The notes under the pieces were generated by a model, which was not told where the DNA came from, did no database searches, and saw nothing but the letters and a program-made list of their open reading frames with translations. Source: Blastocystis sp. Blastoise (Eukaryota; Sar; Bigyra; Opalinata; Blastocystidae). From it: 64,000 nucleotides of DNA. The DNA is taken from contig JBBPEB010000033.1 in NCBI GenBank assembly GCA_039096225.1, positions 265,001 through 329,000 on the forward strand, in the 5' to 3' direction. The first letter of the stretch is position 1; every line of letters starts with the position of its first letter. This document shows, piece by piece, positions 46,985 through 60,747 of the stretch. Made by a program: the position numbers and the translations under genes.

Positions 46985-48196
46985 GGTATTAATGGTGTTA
47001 TTTTCTATGCTCCTCAAATTCTTCAAAATGCTGGTGTTGATAATGTATGTAATAGTAATATTCATATAATAATAATATTCATATATAATAATATTCATAT
47101 AATAATAATATTCATATATAATAATATTCATATTATAATACTATTCATATTTAATAATATTCATATTATAATACTATTCATATTTAATAATATATTCATA
47201 TTATAATACTATTCATATATAATAATAATATTCATAAGCATATAATAATAAACATATAATAATAAATAAATAATAATAAACATATAATAATAATATTCTA
47301 CAGGCTCTTCTTATTCAAATTCTTATTGTTGGTGTTTGGAACGCTGTGACTGTCGTTGTCTTTATGTTCTTCGTCGATAAGTTATCTCGTCAACTTATTC
47401 TTAATATCTCTATTGGTATCATGGTCATTGGCTGTATCTCTCTTATTGTTGCGTATATATATATAGTTATTCTATATTATTCTATATACATTTATATTAT
47501 TATATATTCTATCTTTTTATTTGATTAATTTATAATTTCACTATTTTCTATCAATCTCAATATAACATTATAATCTTCTCTCTCTCTTTCTCTCTCTAGT
47601 TTTAATGTCTCTGGTTCTGTTGTCTTTGCCTTTATTGGTATGTTATGCTTCATTTTCGGATTCGAAACCGGTCCCGGTCCTCTCTTCTTTGTCATGGCTT
47701 CTCACGACTTCCCCTCTGCTCTTTTTGATATATATATATATTATTATATATATTATATATTTTTATCACAGAATCTACCTTCAAATAATATATATATATA
47801 TATATATATAGATCAAGGATTATCAGTAGCTAATATCTTTGTTTGGATTCTTAATACTGCTCTTTCTTTCTCTTTCCCTATTATTACTGCTGCTCTTGGC
47901 TCTACTTGGACATTCGCTATTCTTGGTGCTCTTCAACTCCTTTGTATTCTCTATTTTGATCTCTCCATGAAGAAGTATTTATATATTATATAATATAATA
48001 TAATATAATATAATATAATATAATATAATATAATATAATATAATATAATATAATATAATATAATATATTATATTATAATATCTTTTCTTTCTATACTATT
48101 AAATATATATGTTTATTATTCATTTGTTTAATATATAGTGGCCATATGACAACTGGTGAAAGTAACCTTAATTTATTAACTATTGAACAACAATAA
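45892..48196 (+). CDS. MFS sugar porter (GLUT/HXT-like)
   Basis: Nine or so exons join from the ATG at 45892 (MKLYIVYVALALVNIFGG) to the TAA at 48194-48196, about 460 residues, normal for the family. Twelve hydrophobic helices are present. Family marks are FGGCIYGFNTGIVSG in helix 1, RGFLGLAIGF with PMYSATIVEEKYKG after helix 4-5, and, in helix 7, QLTGINGVIFYAPQIL. Helix 10 has FGFETGPGPLFFVM. The helix-6 PESPR-type loop is not seen; at that position the sequence reads PNAF then SKGKVASSLSLL. Such porters carry hexoses by facilitated diffusion or proton symport. The substrate cannot be read. Several introns are long TA and ATTCATAT repeats (47050-47280, 47985-48066). Confidence 0.9.
47045..47300. 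repeat. ATATTCATATAATAAT repeat in an intron
   Basis: A variable 15-30-base unit of TATTCATATAATAATA and relatives fills an intron of the sugar porter, right after the QNAGVDN exon. Confidence 0.8.
47985..48066. repeat. (TAATA)n pentanucleotide tract
   Basis: About sixteen copies of AATAT/TAATA in the last intron of the sugar porter. Confidence 0.95.
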
Positions 48197-48634
48197 TTAT
48201 AATATATATTCTTGTTATTCTTTATAACAAATAAATTCTATTTTTTTTTGGTATCTTATTGTAAACGTGTTTAATGAACACCATTTTACCAATTTATATT
48301 TTTGTTATTACTTTTCATATATTTTTATTATTCAGTATATGTTCTAGATATAATTGGATAACATTATAATAATAAATCGTATCGATTACAATTATTTTCA
48401 TAAAAGAAAAATTTATTTTATCATTAGATGTATAGTCATTTTTAAACGGATTCATAATACTTGTACAGTTTCTCTTTTTAAATGTTAACTATTTATAAAT
48501 CTCTCTGAAGATACTCTATATATTCAGGATTATTATTTTTTTTCTGTTAGTTTTTCAGGAAACAAAAATAGATTGTATTGACTTTTTTTCCATTTTTTTT
48601 ATTGTATATACTTTCGTTGTGAGTTAGAAATAGA
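48197..48634. other. Intergenic spacer
   Basis: AT-rich spacer before the inositol monophosphatase gene; no gene seen. Confidence 0.4.
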
Positions 48635-50198
48635 ATGGAGTCATGTATATTATATTATTACACAAACATGAGTGACTATATAATACGATAGATTTAAAGC
48701 AACTCTGTGAGGATGTTCAGTCAATAGCTCGTAAAGCTGGTCAAAACATGTTGGATCATGTTGGCATTGAAGTAGAAAAGGAAAAGGTTAATTTCTCTGA
48801 TCTTTGTACTAAAGTCGATACAGATAACCAAGCTATGATTGAAAAATTCATGAAGGATCATTATCCCGAACATGTATTACTTGGTGAAGAAGGTATTGCT
48901 TGGGGTGATGATATCAGTGCTATTGATGCTAGAAAAGATAAAGAATGGATGTGGATTGTAGATCCTGTTGATGGCACAACCAATTTTGTATTTCTTCTTT
49001 TATCTATTATTAAAATAAATCATATATATATACTATTTTATTTGACCTGTTTTTATCTTTATAGGTACATACTCTTCCTACTTCTGTTGTCTCTATTGCT
49101 GTTTCTCAAAATGTATTTTTATATATTTTTTTAGCTTTTATTTAACATATATATGTATTAATATATATGAATTATGTATAAAGCAGCTATTTTTATTATT
49201 ATAATATTATTTATTATTATGATTATTGTTATATTTATGATTAACTTATTATATTATATATAGGAGAAGGTGATGGTGGGGGTAGTTTATGATCCCTATA
49301 GAAATGAGATGTTTAGTGCTATTCGAGGTTGTGGCGCTTTCTGTAATGGGAAACCTATTCACGTGGCTAATCAAGATTGCTTGAAGTATATAGATCCTAG
49401 TTATTCATTCTATTCTTGTTATCTATATAATTTATTATTATATTGTTTTTTTTAATGATAGATCTGCTAGTTATGCTATAGTATTATTATAATTTATTAT
49501 TATATTGATTTTTTTAATGATAGATCTACTAGTTATGCTATAGTATTATTATCATTCTATTATCATTCCTATTATTTTTTTACTATCTTTATTATTATAT
49601 AGACATTCTCTATTAGCTTTTGGTACTAATTATACTGCTAACATTCGTCATTGCATGCTTCGTGGAATGTGTCACATTGCTGACCTTGTAAGAGGGTATA
49701 TATATATACTCGTATTATACTTATTATTATTAATCATTCTTTCTTTATATATATACATTAATTATTTTAAATAATTTATTTCTTTACTATATTAGTAATA
49801 TCAAGTATATATATATATATATATTATATAGAACTCGTTGTTTAGGAAGTGCTGCCCTTCATCTTTCATATGTCGCTTGTGGCCGTTTTACAGGCTGGTG
49901 GGAACTTGGTCTCCATGCTGTATATATTTTATTATATATAATAAATATATTAAACATAAATATATTCAATATAAACGTAATAAATATATTAAATATAAAT
50001 AATAAATATAATATATAGTGGGATTTAGCTGCAGGTGCTCTTCTTGTTGAAGAAGCTGGTGGTCGTGTTTCTAGTTGTACTGGTGTTCCTTATACAATCA
50101 GAGTTTTTGATTGCATGGCTACCAATGGACTTATTCATGATGAATTTATCGATGAATTAAATAAATGCAAAGGAAATGAATTTATCGATACCGATTAA
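48635..50198 (+). CDS. Inositol monophosphatase family phosphatase
   Basis: Seven exons join from the ATG at 48635 to the TAA at 50196-50198, about 280 residues, the family length. Start logic: exon 1 is only MES plus one base; a GT at 48645 and an AG ending in ACGATAG splice it to the frame beginning YLKQLCEDVQ. Motifs are LLGEEGIAWGDD, WIVDPVDGTTNF (metal-binding D-P-x-D-G-T), VMVGVVYDPYRNEMFSAIRG, TRCLGSAALHLSYVACGR, and HAWDLAAGALLVEEAGG, the second metal signature. It removes phosphate from inositol monophosphate, or a related sugar phosphate, with Mg2+. ADH and AKR lie on either side at a distance, without a shared pathway. An intron at 49387-49602 has a 62-base duplication. Confidence 0.93.
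49431..49555. repeat. 62-bp tandem duplication with acceptor-like sequence
   Basis: Two near-identical 62-base copies (49431-49492 and 49493 to about 49555), differing by only a few bases, lie in an intron of the IMPase gene. Each contains ATAG acceptor-like sites, including GATAGATCTGCTAG and GCTATAG. The reading frame, however, uses the acceptor at about 49603. Confidence 0.8.
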
Positions 50199-50789
50199 AT
50201 ACATTTTTTAAAAATTTATTTAATTGTTTTATCTTGCTTTTTTTCTTACATTTTTCAGTGTAATTTATTGAATGTGAATCATTCGATTCTAGTTTGCTAT
50301 AATCCTTAAATATCTATTAATATCACACAAAAAAAAAACTGTTTTATTTCTCAGTATTACTTCAAATTAAACAATAATTCCTTGTATATCTTGCCATAAA
50401 TAAATTATTCACTTCTTTTCTTTCTTTCATTTTCAATAATGAACTTGAAAATATTCAATATATAGCAAATTCAATCATATAATGAAGAATAAAAATGGAG
50501 AAATAATGATGATTTTCTCTTTTTATTAGATCTAATTTACGGTTATTCTATTTGAACCCACTGTTTTCTAGTAATAAATATGGGAATTTCTTTTGTGTCT
50601 TCAAAAAATGTTGGGAATAAATCGTTTTGGCCGTGTGAGTTGTCCCTTCAGAATGGTAGTATTAATAATCTAAAAGGAACATTAGTTTTGATAGATTCCA
50701 CTGATTTCTTTCTTGTTTTTTTATAATATTTTTTACTTTTTATAGAGTCTCTTAAGTTTGCTTTCTTTTTATAGATTATATATATAAAC
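50199..50789. other. Intergenic spacer
   Basis: AT-rich spacer with a moderately GC-rich patch (GTTTTGGCCGTGTGAGTTGTC at about 50622-50642) before the complex I gene. No gene or element identified. Confidence 0.4.
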
Positions 50790-53111
50790 ATGCAAGCCAG
50801 TCTTTATAAGGCAGTTGCTAGAACAAGTATTTTAACTATTAATATTTATTGTGTTCACATGAATCTATTCTTCTTTTTGTAGCTCGTTCTATACCTACTT
50901 TTATGAACGGAGCAAGAGCCTTTGCTGCACCAGCTACTCCTGCACCTGAAGCTCCTCCTAAAAAATGTGGTGGCTTAAAGGATTACGATAGAATCTTTAC
51001 TAATTTATATAATAATTATGATTGGCATATTGAAAGTGCCATGAAACGTGGTTTCTGGTATAAAACAAAAGAACTTTTAGAAATGGGACCTGAAGGTATT
51101 ATTGATGAAATCAAAAAATCAGGTCTTAGAGGTAGAGGTGGTGCTGCTTTCCCTTCTGGTTTAAAATGGAGTTTTATGCCTAAGAAATCAGTCGATGGTA
51201 GACCCAACTTTTTAGTTATTAATGGTGATGAATCTGAACCTGGTACTTGTAAAGTATTTATATAATAGAAATTATTTATTTTCAATAGGAAGGCTTTTTT
51301 ATTGATTTTTAATGTTTTTTAATGTTTTTTAATTTTTTTTAATGTTATTTTAATATTTTTTTAAATATATTTTTTATATTGTTTTCTTATATGTTTTTAT
51401 TTTTTTTACATTTATATAATATATATTATTATATATCTATAAATGAAAAGATAAGTGATATATAGTCAATATCAAATCACTCTTTACTACATATATATAT
51501 ATATGAATATATATAATTATATTTAGGATCGTGAAATCATGCGTAAAGACCCTCATGCGTTAGTTGAAGGTGCTTTAATCGCTGGGTATGCCATGAGAGC
51601 ACGTGCTGCTTATATTTATGTTCGTGGAGAATTCTATAATGAAAGTGTTATTTTAGAAGAAGCTATTCATGAAGCTTATAAAGCTGGGTATATTTATCTT
51701 TTTTATTTAGTTTTATTATTTATTATTTATTATTTATTATTTATTATTTATTTATATTCTATATATATATAGTTTCTTAGGTAGAAATGCTTGTGGAACT
51801 GGATACAATTTTGATGTCTTTGTTCAAAGGTATATAAAATATATTATAATTATATACATTATATATATATATATATATATATAGAGGTGCTGGTGCTTAC
51901 GTCTGTGGTGAAGAATCTGCTATGATTGAATCATTAGAAGGAAAACAAGGTAAACCTCGTTCTCGTCCTCCGTTCCCTGCTGGTGCTGGTCTCTGGGGTT
52001 GTCCTACTACTGTTACTAATGTTGAGACTATTTCTGTTTCTCCCACTATTCTTCGTCGTGGTGGTGAATGGTTCAGTTCTCTTGGTCATAAGAATAACCA
52101 CGGGGTAAAGCTCTTTGCTATTTCCGGTCACGTTAATAATCCTTGTGTTGTTGAAGAAGAAATGGGTATTCCACTTAAAGAACTCATTGAAAAACACGCA
52201 GGAGGCGTCAGAGGGGGGTGGGAGAATATTCAAGCTGTTATTCCCGGAGGTGCTTCTACTAGAGCTCTTAATAAGGTAGATATTGTTCATTTATTATGTT
52301 TATTATTATATTTAAATTATATTTATTATTATTTTTAAATTATATTATTATTATATTTATTATTATATTTAATATATATTATTATTATATTTATTATTAT
52401 TATTATATTTAAATTGTATTTATTATTATTGATATATTTATTATTATTTATATTCTAGAAAATGTGTGATGAAGCCATTATGGATTATGATGGTTTATCG
52501 AAATATAGATCGGGTTTAGGTTCTGCTGCTGTCATCGTTATGGATAAATCTACAGATATGATTGCTGCTATTCGTCGTTTATCTCAATTCTTCCAACATG
52601 AATCTTGTGGTCAATGTACTCCTTGTAGAGAAGGTACTGGCTTCCTCTATGATATGATGTGCAGACTCGAACGCGGAGAATGCGATGAACGTGAAATCGC
52701 TATGATCGATGAAATCGGTAAAAATGTATGTTTATATGTATTGTTTATTAGAGGATTCACTATATTCTTGTTTATACATAATAGTCTTTTATAATAATAC
52801 TTCCTATTCTTATACATAATATATATACATAATATATATATAGATGGAAAGTCACACTATTTGTGGTTTAGGTGATGCTGCCGCTTGGCCCATTAATGGT
52901 CTCATTCACCATTTCCCTGAAGTTGTGAAGGACCGTTGCAATCATCCTGAAAACTATGATCCTGATCAATACTTCCAAGTATATACATATATATATATAT
53001 ATATGATTATTATTATTATTATTTATTGTTTATTTTCAAATAAATAAAAATTTATTATTATTATCTTATTATTCTCTATAGAAATGTTGGAGTGGTGATG
53101 TCAGACACTAA
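50790..53111 (+). CDS. NDUFV1: Complex I 51 kDa subunit (NDUFV1/NuoF), mitochondrial
   Basis: Eight exons join from the ATG at 50790 to the TAA at 53109-53111. A presequence ([19 protein letters not shown], then [10 protein letters not shown]) is basic and Arg/Ala-rich, as for mitochondrial import. NAD/FMN sites follow: [58 protein letters not shown] and [13 protein letters not shown]. The N3 4Fe-4S motif [12 protein letters not shown] pairs with a distal Cys in SHTICGLGD. It accepts hydride from NADH and starts electron flow in complex I; in anaerobes it can instead serve a hydrogenase-like NADH dehydrogenase, so complex I is not proved by this gene alone. NNHGV at 52094-52108 has the rare codons AAC CAC GGG. 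Sequence is otherwise very conserved. Confidence 0.95.
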
Positions 53112-53695
53112 ATTGTTTACTTATCTTTATAAAGTCAACGAACTTATTATTTCACTTTTCTCCTCTATATATATAATATATTAACATTATTTCTAATCAT
53201 ATTTCTCTTGCACTTTTCTATCCTTTTTTTTAATAAAAATAAAATAATTATCATTTTTGATATAAATGTAAACAAAATAATATTTAAACACTAATATTTT
53301 TCTTTGGATATTTTTTCTTTGTTGGTTTTTTAATTTTAAACATTATTTTTCTAAATACTTTAAAATCAATAATGATTATTCATTCTTAATATAATAAATA
53401 AAACAAATAAACAATACGAATTATTAATAGAATTCGAAAAGTCAATCATTCTAGAAGTTTTTGTGTTTAATGAATCTCAAAAGAATTCAGTGTTTCAAGT
53501 ATCCAATAGTTTTTGAGATGTATAAACAGATTTTTTTCTACCGAATACATAAAATAACATTTTTATTGGCTCTGTATAAACTCACTCTATATTCGTTTCA
53601 ATTCACCAAAGATTTTTGAACAATTTAAGATTGTTTGCATTAACACATTTTTTTTGTTTTTAATAATAAATACTTTCTAAATACATTGATTTCAA
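53112..53695. promoter_or_regulatory. Aldo/keto reductase upstream region with CCAAT boxes
   Basis: CCAAT boxes at 53503-53507 and 53565-53569 lie 125-195 bases upstream of the aldo/keto reductase ATG. The rest is AT-rich with no gene. Confidence 0.45.
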
Positions 53696-54476
53696 ATGTC
53701 TATACCTTCTATTGTCTTATCAAGTGGTTACAAGATGCCTATTTTTGGTTTAGGTACTTTCTTAAGTAAACCTAACGAAGTCTATACTGCTGTCTATCAA
53801 GCTATTAAAGATGGTTATAGACTTATCGATACTGCTATCGCTTATATGAATGAAAAGGAAATTGGTCAAGCTATTCATGACGCAATTAAAGATGGACTTG
53901 TAAAGAGAGAAGAACTCTTTATTACAACAAAATTATGGTAAGTTTTGTATTTTAATTATAAATAAGCGCATTATGTTTTAATTTTTAATTTTTATTTTTA
54001 TAGGGTTACTGATTTTGAACCTGAATGTGCTCGTAAGTCTTTTGCTCAAAGTCTAAAGAATCTTCAAATTGATTATCTTGATTTATATTTAGTATATATT
54101 TTTATAACTATAAATTATTATGATTTTTATTGATATATTTAGTATATAATATTTATATATATATTATTATTTATAGATACATTATCCTTTTGAAGTCAAA
54201 GTAGCTCCTGAAGATGAAGCTAAACGTGATCCAAATAATTATTTTTCAGTTCCTTTAATCAATCCTAATCATCCTGAATTAAGACTTGGGTAATTATATA
54301 TATATATTTATTTAATTTTTTTATTTATATATATATTATTGTTTTTATATGTTTTATATAATAATAATGATTATATATATTATATACTTTTTTAGTTGGA
54401 ATGTAAACAGAATGGCCAATTGTTGGAAAGCCCTTGAGGAATTAGTTGAACAAGTAATTATTATTATTATTATTTA

Positions 54477-54550
<74 letters not shown>

Positions 54551-55247
54551 TTAATATTATTATTATTATTATTATTATATTTAATATTATTATTATTATT
54601 ATTATTATATAGGGTAAGATTCATAGTATTGGTGTTTGTAACTTTACTGTAAAGAAACTGAAAGAATTCATTCCTTTCTGTACTATTAAACCTGCTATTA
54701 ATCAAGTAGAACTTCATCCTCAATTACAGCAATGGATGTTATATGATTATTGTAAAGAAAATAATATATGGTTAACTGCTTATTGTCCTCTTGGTCACCC
54801 TAATAGAACAACAGATCACAGGTATACATATATATTTACATACAAAAAAAATGTATTTATATAAAAATATAATTATATATTCTATTCTCTTCATAGCTAA
54901 CTATATTATTTTATTATTATTTTATATATAGAGAAACTAAACTTGCTCCAATGGAAAAGCCTTTGGTAATTGATTTAGGTAAGAAATATAATAAAACACC
55001 TGCTCAAATAATTCTTCGTTGGGCCGTTCAAAGAGGTACAATTGTTATTCCTAAAACCGTAACTGCTTCTCGTCTTCTTGAAAATATGAATATCTTTGAT
55101 TTCTCTTTAACTGAAGAAGAAATGACAGAAATGAAAGGATTAGATGAAGGCCAACGTGGTCCTCATGGACATCAAACAGCTCCTTTGGAATCAACTCATG
55201 CTGAACGATGGGATAATGAATATACTGAGAAAGATTGGATTAATTAA
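53696..55247 (+). CDS. Aldo/keto reductase
   Basis: Six exons join from the ATG at 53696 (MSIPSIVLSSGYKMPIFG) to the TAA at 55245-55247, about 325 residues, standard length. The catalytic tetrad is visible: Asp and Tyr in RLIDTAIAYMNEKEIG, Lys in FITTKLW, His in IHYPFEV. The NADPH site includes IPKTVTASRLLENM, and INQVELHPQLQQ is conserved. It reduces aldehydes or ketones to alcohols with NADPH in the cytosol. The C-terminal loop is polar with an unusual GHQTAPLESTHAERWDN extension. An intron at 54465-54612 is full of ATT repeats. The substrate is not visible. Confidence 0.94.
54465..54612. repeat. (ATT)n tract in an intron
   Basis: About 24 pure ATT triplets, then three ATATTTAATATTATT blocks, in an aldo/keto reductase intron. 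Confidence 0.9.
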
Positions 55248-55725
55248 AGATTATCTATATATATAATTATATATACTTTTTTCGTATATCATATTGAATT
55301 GTATCATTAGTTATTGATATTGTATATTATTATTTATTGTTTTTAATATCTATTTTCTTTTAAATAAAATATTGTTTTGCTATTTAAATTATATCATTAT
55401 TATAGTAAAAGTTTTATTTATGTAGTTTATATTGAAATCATATTGATCATGTATTTTTTTTTAAATGATTTATTAATAATATATATATATATATATTATT
55501 TAATTAATAAACAATATTTATCAAAAGAAAAAATTAATTTTTCATATAATAATAATGAATTATAAATCTTCCATTTCTTGTAGAGACAATAATAATGAAT
55601 CCTATATATATATATATGTAAACATTATAGAATAGTGAAAATATACAATAGAATTATTTTTTGGTTTATGTTTTGTATTGTATTCAACTATATATAATTA
55701 GAATGTAATACTATTAAACATGAAA
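55248..55725. other. Convergent intergenic spacer
   Basis: AT-rich spacer between the 3' ends of the aldo/keto reductase and the giant minus-strand protein. An alternative last exon of the giant protein could end at a TAA at 55625-55627. Confidence 0.4.
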
Positions 55726-55801
55726 TCATATACATAATATATTATTCACAGGTAAACAATTCACAACAGCATCTGATATTATTGTATCTATAGAGTAATA
55801 T

Positions 55802-55832
<31 letters not shown>

Positions 55833-56935
55833 ATATATAGATATACTATTCTTGGTATGTTTCTTTGTTTTTGGTTTTGATATAGTTTTACAATTTAATA
55901 ATAATAATTTCTGTTTAACTTGTCCATCGGGTAGTAACTATAATATATATATATATATATATACATAAATATAAATAAAATAGTAGTAATATAATTTTGT
56001 ATTATATTATAAATATATAAATATATATATACAGATAAAAATATGGGTTGATATTCCTTATTAAGTTTAATATATATATGATCTAATATATAATTAGCTC
56101 CATCAACTATATTCATATCTTCAATCCATATATATAGAAGATCCTATATATAATATATATAGTAGAGATATTATATAGAATATATAATAAATATATATAA
56201 TAGATATTATTAAATAAACATATATAATATATACAATAATTAAACAAAATAGAATCATTTTATCATTAGAAGGAATAGTATTTTCATTTAAAATAGTTAT
56301 AAATAATAAATTAAATAGAACATCTGTGTCTTGACTGTTAGAAACATTATTAAATAGTAAATTATATGCATTCACAAAGGGTTCTTTTGTTTTATTAATA
56401 GTATTATAAGTAATAGAAGAAGAAGAAGAAGAAGGAGAAGGAGACGTTGGAGATAGGGGAGAAAAAGGGTCTCTAACTTTAGAGATAGGGCAAGAAATAA
56501 AGGAAGTCTTTATATTTGTAGATCTATATTTATAATAATTGACAAATAATTTGATCATAGAAAGATAAGTAGCTATATTCACAAGATTTTCATAACCGCG
56601 GTTATTTTGTTGCTCATTCTCTTGTTCTTCATCAGAATCTTCATTAAACAGTCTTTTTTCCACGGTTTTCGACTTCTTTGTTTTCCTTTTCGACGTATAA
56701 CCTTTCTTCTTTATATTCCGTTTTGTAGTAGTAGTAGAAGTAATAGCATAATTTGAAGAGGTTTTGGAATCTTTGATTGAAATAGTGACGAAAGGTGCGT
56801 CTTTTGATGATATATTTGTATATATGAAAAATAATTCTTGAAAACAATAATACAACTATATAGATTATAATAGAATATGATTATTCATGATATATTTTAT
56901 TAATTTTAATAATAATAATAGAATTTGAATATTTT

Positions 56936-56983
<48 letters not shown>

Positions 56984-57537
56984 GAAATTGATGGGTAATT
57001 GAATTGTAGGATCAACAGTACATTGTATACTAAGGAGAGAGTAACTGGTATATAAAGAGGACAAGGAGGAGATATGAAGATGACTCTGTAACAGAATTGA
57101 TATATGATCACTATATATATATTGAAATAATAAATACTTTTTTAATAATAATAACAAATAAGAATAACAAATAGCAATAATAATAATAATAATATATATA
57201 TATATATATACGGTTTAAGGAAAGTAAAATGATTATAGAGATAGAATTGAGCGATAGATAATTGTAGATCATCCAAAAGACAAGAGAAGAATGTATATAT
57301 ATATGCTTTAATAAAAGAGGGTTGTTCCATGATATATGCATAATAATTGCCTGAATATATATATTGTTGAAGAGAATATACTTGAGGAGAAACAGTAATA
57401 GAAGAGAATGAAGATGAACAAAGAGATAAATAATCATTAGAAGATATATATAAACATGGATTTGTATGAAATGATGATAAAAATGATATTTTATTTAAGG
57501 AATTCGTATTATATTGTAAGAGAGATTTTATAAATAA

Positions 57538-57571
<34 letters not shown>

Positions 57572-60500
57572 GTTATATATATAAAAGGTGTTGATTTAAT
57601 AGTTACCGAGGAATATAATAATGTATTAATAATAAATTGTTCTTCAATCAGTGGTATTATCTTTGTTTTCTCTATAGTCACGTCATGAGTCTCTTCAATT
57701 CTATTTGGTTTTGAGGATAAAGGCATTAAATAAGATAATATATTCTTCTGTGGTGACATATAATCATAAATAGACTTATTTGAGTTCTTTCTTGGAGTAT
57801 TATTATTATTATTATTATTAGTTTTAGTATTAAGCTCAGTAGAACGAGATGGAGACAAAATATTATTATTATTATTATTATTATTAGTTTTAGTATTAAG
57901 TTCAATAGAACGAGATGGAGACAAAATATTATTATTATTTATATTATCTTTATTCTTATTATCTATATTAATAACTGGCTGTTTGAATGTATTAAAGGAA
58001 TCAAGAGTTAATTGTTCTGAACAATTATGTGTTCTTGAAGGAAGAATAGGAGTAATAGACAGAGAAACAGGTGGAACTAAGGGTTTAATAGTATTATTTT
58101 CCGTTTTAATAATTTCAATAGAACTTGATGTATCTGTTGACGAGGATAAAGTAATAGTAGAAGATATAGGATTCTTTGAGGAAGATATACTATTATTATT
58201 GCTATTAATTACAGGCTCACTTTGTTTTATAGCAGTGTTAATATCAGCAGTATTCTTTTTAGTTATTTTCTTTTTATTACTAGTTCTTCTAAAGGATTTC
58301 TTTATAGTAGAAGGTTTCTTCTTTTCAGTTTGTTCACTTTGGTTTACTTGAGTAGCAGCAGTAGTAATAACAGAAGGAACAGAAGAAAAAGGAGAAGATG
58401 ATAATGAAATAGTATTAGTATGTAAAGAAGTAATACTAGTAGACACAGTTTGTGTTGTTTGAGATGATACAGGAAGAGAGGTAGAGACATTGTCTGGTTT
58501 AAGAGATATCACAGTATTATTATTATTATTATTCTTATCACCATTATCACTATTATTATTATTCTTATCATTATTATTATCATGATTATTCTTGTCATTA
58601 TACTTATCATTATTATCTTCACATTTATTTATTATTTCTAAAGAAGTACTAATATCAAATGATAATTCATTTTGATTCTTACTTAAAAGTTCGTTTTCGT
58701 TCTTTACTACTATACCATTAGATACATTTTCACTACATTTATTAGATATATCTATATTTATATTGTCCTTTTCTTGTTTAACATTATTTTTTTGTTCTTT
58801 TTTTGCTTTTGTTAAACTGACTCTTCGTTTAGTTTTATTAGTAGGTAAATTATAATTATCATCATTTTCATTATCACTACTAGTATTACTATTGATTTTT
58901 GATTGTCTTCGACTACTTGAACGTCTTGAATATGTATTTGAATGATTCCTATTTATGGATAATCTTTCTGTAAGAACATAATCTTCATCATTATCATCAT
59001 TATCATTCATAGTATCATCATCTATATCATAAAATATATCTTCTACTAAATCTTCATATAATGATACTTTACGTGAATGACGAGTTGACCGGGTTACTAT
59101 AGTATTAGAAGGTTTAGTAGGAAGAGTTATAATAGTAGATGATTTAGTAGGAAGAGTTATAGTTGTAGAAGATTTGGTAGATATAGAAGCAGTATTATTA
59201 GCAGGTGTAGAAGGAGTATTAGAAGGAGAAGAAGCAGTATTAGAAGGATTAGAAGTAGTATTAGAAGGTGTATTAGAAGGTGTAGAAGGAGTATTAGAAG
59301 GATTAGAAGCAGTATTAGAAAGATTAGATGGAGTATTAGAAGGATTAGAAGCAGTATTAGAAGGATTAGATGGAGTATTACAAGGTGTAGAAGGAGTATT
59401 AGAAGGAGAAGAAGCAGTATTAGAAGGATTAGATAGATTATTATAAATATTATTAATAGTATCAGTAGATTTAGGGACTAAAGGAATATTATTAATGGTT
59501 ATATCCTGAGAAAGATCATCCAAAGATGGAATAGGTAGTGAAGAAACAGTATTTATTGGGAATTGATTATGGATATCTCCTTTTGGAGAGAGAGCTAAGG
59601 TATTTGATGATTGAACTGTGGATTGTATTGAACTCACTTTACTAAGAATAGGAGACATTATACTATTACTATTATTATTATTATTATTCTCTATAACATC
59701 TTTAGTATAATTATCTTTACTTTCGGGAATATCAGTATTTTTAATAGGATCATTACTATGTTTATTGTCATAATTATCATCAACATTATTTTTATTTAAT
59801 GAATAAATAGATGATTTTATTTCAGGATGTTCTAAATCACAAAAAGGATCAAGTGCGTCACTGGATGTGTCACTAAGACACGTGAGAAATGAAGCTGCAG
59901 ACGAGCACGATAGTTTTAAAGATACTATTTGATTTGATGGACTTAATTCTATGGATTTTTTATTGATACTATTATTACTCATAGTTTTATTTATATTATT
60001 ATTCATGGTCTTATCTACTTTTTTATCTATATTATTATTAATATTTTTATCTTTATCTACATTTTTATTTGTATCTATATTTGAATTTATATTTCTATGA
60101 ATATCTTTATCTATATTGTTATTTATATCAATATCTATATTTTCATCTATCATGTTATTATTATAAGTATGTTTTATCTTACATTGAGGTATATTATTTA
60201 AATTAGTTGTAGATTCATATGATTTAAAAGATATAGATTTTTTAAATGAATTCGATTGTTTTGGAAATAATAAATCATCAATAGAATCATGTGACGATTC
60301 TTCTAAAAGAATAGGATTCGATGATACTGATTTTGTAGGTAAAGAAATAGATATAGGTTTTGTTTTATCTTTAGCGTTAGAGAGATCTATTATAGAATCA
60401 TCCGAAATACTATCAGATTCATCATCACTTGATGAAATAATTATAATATTTTTTGAATTTAATAAAGAAGATGATGAAGAAGAAGAAGATGAATGTTTAT

Positions 60501-60713
60501 GAGATACAGGTATATTTCTATTTATTGAATTAACTGTATTATTTGTAGTAACATTTAAAGAAGATGATGATGAAGAAATCTTATTAGAAATATTTATACT
60601 ATTATTATGTTTATTATTATTATTATTATTATCTGAGATATTATTATTATCTGAGATATTATTATTATCTGAGATATTATTATGATTATCTGAGATATTA
60701 TTATTATCTGAGA

Positions 60714-60747
<34 letters not shown>

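Noticed and set aside
48667-48690. ATG plus a roughly 20-base intron as IMPase start
   Set aside because: Too short an intron; the upstream ATG at 48635 with a GT at 48645 gives a normal intron and frame.
57983-58351. Plus-strand frame opposite the giant protein
   Set aside because: It is the shadow of the Ser/Thr-rich minus-strand coding sequence.
59174-59446. Plus-strand frame rich in VLEGLEAVLEG
   Set aside because: It is the reverse-strand shadow of the SNTPSNPSNTAS repeats.
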